This document shows positions 63,060-64,000 of a stretch of 64,000 nt of DNA, piece by piece. Numbering within the stretch: the stretch's first letter is position 1; the number at the start of each line of letters is the position of its first letter. Source of the stretch: Andeanibacterium fulvum (GTDB lineage Bacteria > Pseudomonadota > Alphaproteobacteria > Sphingomonadales > Sphingomonadaceae); the NCBI RefSeq assembly GCF_037154085.1, contig NZ_JBANRM010000004.1, forward strand, positions 124,001 to 188,000, in the 5' to 3' direction. Position numbers and translations under genes: made by a program. The notes below the pieces were generated by a model. It ran no database searches, was not told where the DNA came from, and saw nothing but the letters and a program-made list of their open reading frames with translations.

Positions 63060-63983
63060 ATGAAACGCCTCGCCCCGCTTGCGCTGCTTGCCCTTGCCCT
63101 GCCCGCTTCGGCCGAGGAGGCCGTGACGCCCACTTCCATCGTGGCGGCGGCGCCGGCGGCAGACTGGATTGCGATCGATCCTGCTGACCTGATGGTGATG
63201 GACCTTGCACCCGATCGCGACAGGAATGCCCGGCGGGTGGTGATCCAGCTGATGCCCGCGCCGTTCAGCCAGGGCTGGGTCGGCAATATCCGCAAGCTGG
63301 CGGCGGCGCATTGGTGGGACGGGACGAGCGTCTACCGCGTGCAGGACAATTACGTGGTCCAGTGGGGCGATGTGACGGAGGAGAAGGCCCTGCCGGAGGG
63401 GCTGAAGGTAGTGCCGGAGAGAGAGTATACAGTGCCGGATGAAGGCCGCCTGCCCCGCCCCACAGCCGTAAGGGCGCGTGATGCCTACGCTGTCTCAACT
63501 GGATTTGCTGCTGGCTTTCCGGTCGCGATGGAGCCGGCGATCATGCATGTGAGCGGCGGGAACTGGTGGCCCGTCCACTGCTACGGCATGGTCGGCGTGG
63601 CGCGCGATCTGGAAAGCACCGGCGCGGGCAGCGACCTCTATGTCGTGATCGGACAGGCGCCGCGCCAGCTGGACCGGAACATCGCGCTGGTGGGCCGGGT
63701 TATCGAAGGGATCGAGCATCTTTCCAGCCTGCCGCGCGGGCATGGCGAGTTGGGCTTCTATGGCGACGACGAGGCGGACAAGCGCGTGCCGATCCTGTCG
63801 GTACGGATCGGGGCGGAAGCGCGCAATTTGCCGCGGTTCGAATATCTCTCGACCGACAGCGACAGCTTCGCCGCCTATGCCCATTCGCGCGCCAACCGGC
63901 AGGACGAGTTCTACAAGGTCCCGGCGGGCGGCGCCGATATCTGCAATGTGCCGGTGCCCATCCGGCGGGTGTTGGCGCAATGA
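63060..63983 (+). CDS. Cyclophilin-type peptidyl-prolyl isomerase, exported
   Basis: A 307-residue protein with signal MKRLAPLALLALALPASAEEA. The cyclophilin-like domain includes VVIQLMPAPFSQGWVGNIRKLAAAHWWDGTSVYRVQDNYVVQWGD near 60-104, where eukaryotic cyclophilins have the RV-x-x-x-F-x-x-Q-x-GD motif. It also has a long C-terminal part (VGRVIEGIEHLSSLPRG, YLSTDSDSFAAYAHSRANRQDEF). Such proteins assist folding in the periplasm. The ATG at 63060 fits the signal peptide. An upstream in-frame extension would translate the REP element and is not credible. Confidence 0.85.
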   Translation: MKRLAPLALLALALPASAEEAVTPTSIVAAAPAADWIAIDPADLMVMDLAPDRDRNARRVVIQLMPAPFSQGWVGNIRKLAAAHWWDGTSVYRVQDNYVVQWGDVTEEKALPEGLKVVPEREYTVPDEGRLPRPTAVRARDAYAVSTGFAAGFPVAMEPAIMHVSGGNWWPVHCYGMVGVARDLESTGAGSDLYVVIGQAPRQLDRNIALVGRVIEGIEHLSSLPRGHGELGFYGDDEADKRVPILSVRIGAEARNLPRFEYLSTDSDSFAAYAHSRANRQDEFYKVPAGGADICNVPVPIRRVLAQ

Positions 63984-64000
63984 TTTCCTGTTCGTCTTTG

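Noticed and set aside
62208..63983. 591-codon frame through the tRNA, metallopeptidase and REP
   Set aside because: It crosses the tRNA-Ser region and translates the REP pair. The isomerase has its own ATG and signal peptide at 63060.

Overview
The window looks like a chromosomal segment of a sphingomonad (Alphaproteobacteria, Sphingomonadales; Novosphingobium/Sphingobium-like). This rests on high GC, four large TonB-dependent receptors, a LigE-type glutathione transferase, DUF3237 proteins, many MFS exchangers and a sphingomonad-style REP pair. Species cannot be assigned from this sequence alone.

Layout. (1) 1-944: two overlapping GST genes, the first cut by the window edge. (2) 957-23529: a catabolic region with a LysR regulator; a plus-strand MFS / FMN 2-hydroxyacid oxidoreductase / cytochrome c / PQQ dehydrogenase operon; and a minus-strand TonB receptor / sulfurtransferase / LigE-like GST / persulfide dioxygenase / TauE exporter operon. 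It continues with two TauD-type dioxygenases, a quinohaemoprotein alcohol dehydrogenase, a large TonB receptor, a MarR regulator and a FucP-like transporter. (3) 23830-35838: a second catabolic region with an FAD monooxygenase, two DUF3237 proteins, a SnoaL-like protein, a non-canonical SDR, two MFS transporters, an aldehyde dehydrogenase, a TonB receptor and a second LysR. (4) 35839-38518: a scar zone with a decayed IS6 transposase, a REP-associated transposase remnant and a frameshifted toxin-like gene with a small downstream partner. (5) 38669-40122: housekeeping rRNA modification genes rluE and rlmJ. (6) 40438-49938: one tightly packed eight-gene minus-strand operon running from a TonB receptor to a 4-cresol-dehydrogenase-like flavoprotein with its cytochrome c. 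Divergently placed are a Bcr/CflA-type transporter and a LacI regulator. (7) 52412-53289: more insertion-sequence debris. (8) 53290-55281: ROK fructokinase and intracellular GH68 fructosidase. (9) about 55284-62350: an accessory island beside tRNA-Ser(GGA), with a truncated DUF3987 gene, an AIPR abortive-infection protein and a single-chain nuclease-methylase-specificity protein. (10) tRNA-Ser, a small zinc metallopeptidase, a REP pair and a cyclophilin-type isomerase.

How the parts fit. The most informative signal is a 27-bp element with fixed internal spacing (CG, 11-bp dyad, 8 bp, TGCATA). It lies in the same orientation ahead of four transcription units: the MFS/FMN/PQQ operon, the TonB receptor/sulfur operon, the first TauD gene and the second TonB receptor. 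It probably defines a LysR-controlled regulon. The LysR, MFS and TonB receptor genes of regions 2 and 3 are paralogous sets, suggesting a duplicated uptake module. The co-transcription of a TonB receptor with a sulfurtransferase, a GSH transferase, a persulfide dioxygenase and a sulfite-exporter-type permease, beside TauD enzymes and alcohol dehydrogenases, fits uptake and glutathione-dependent breakdown of an organosulfur or ether compound. The substrate is unknown and this is inference.
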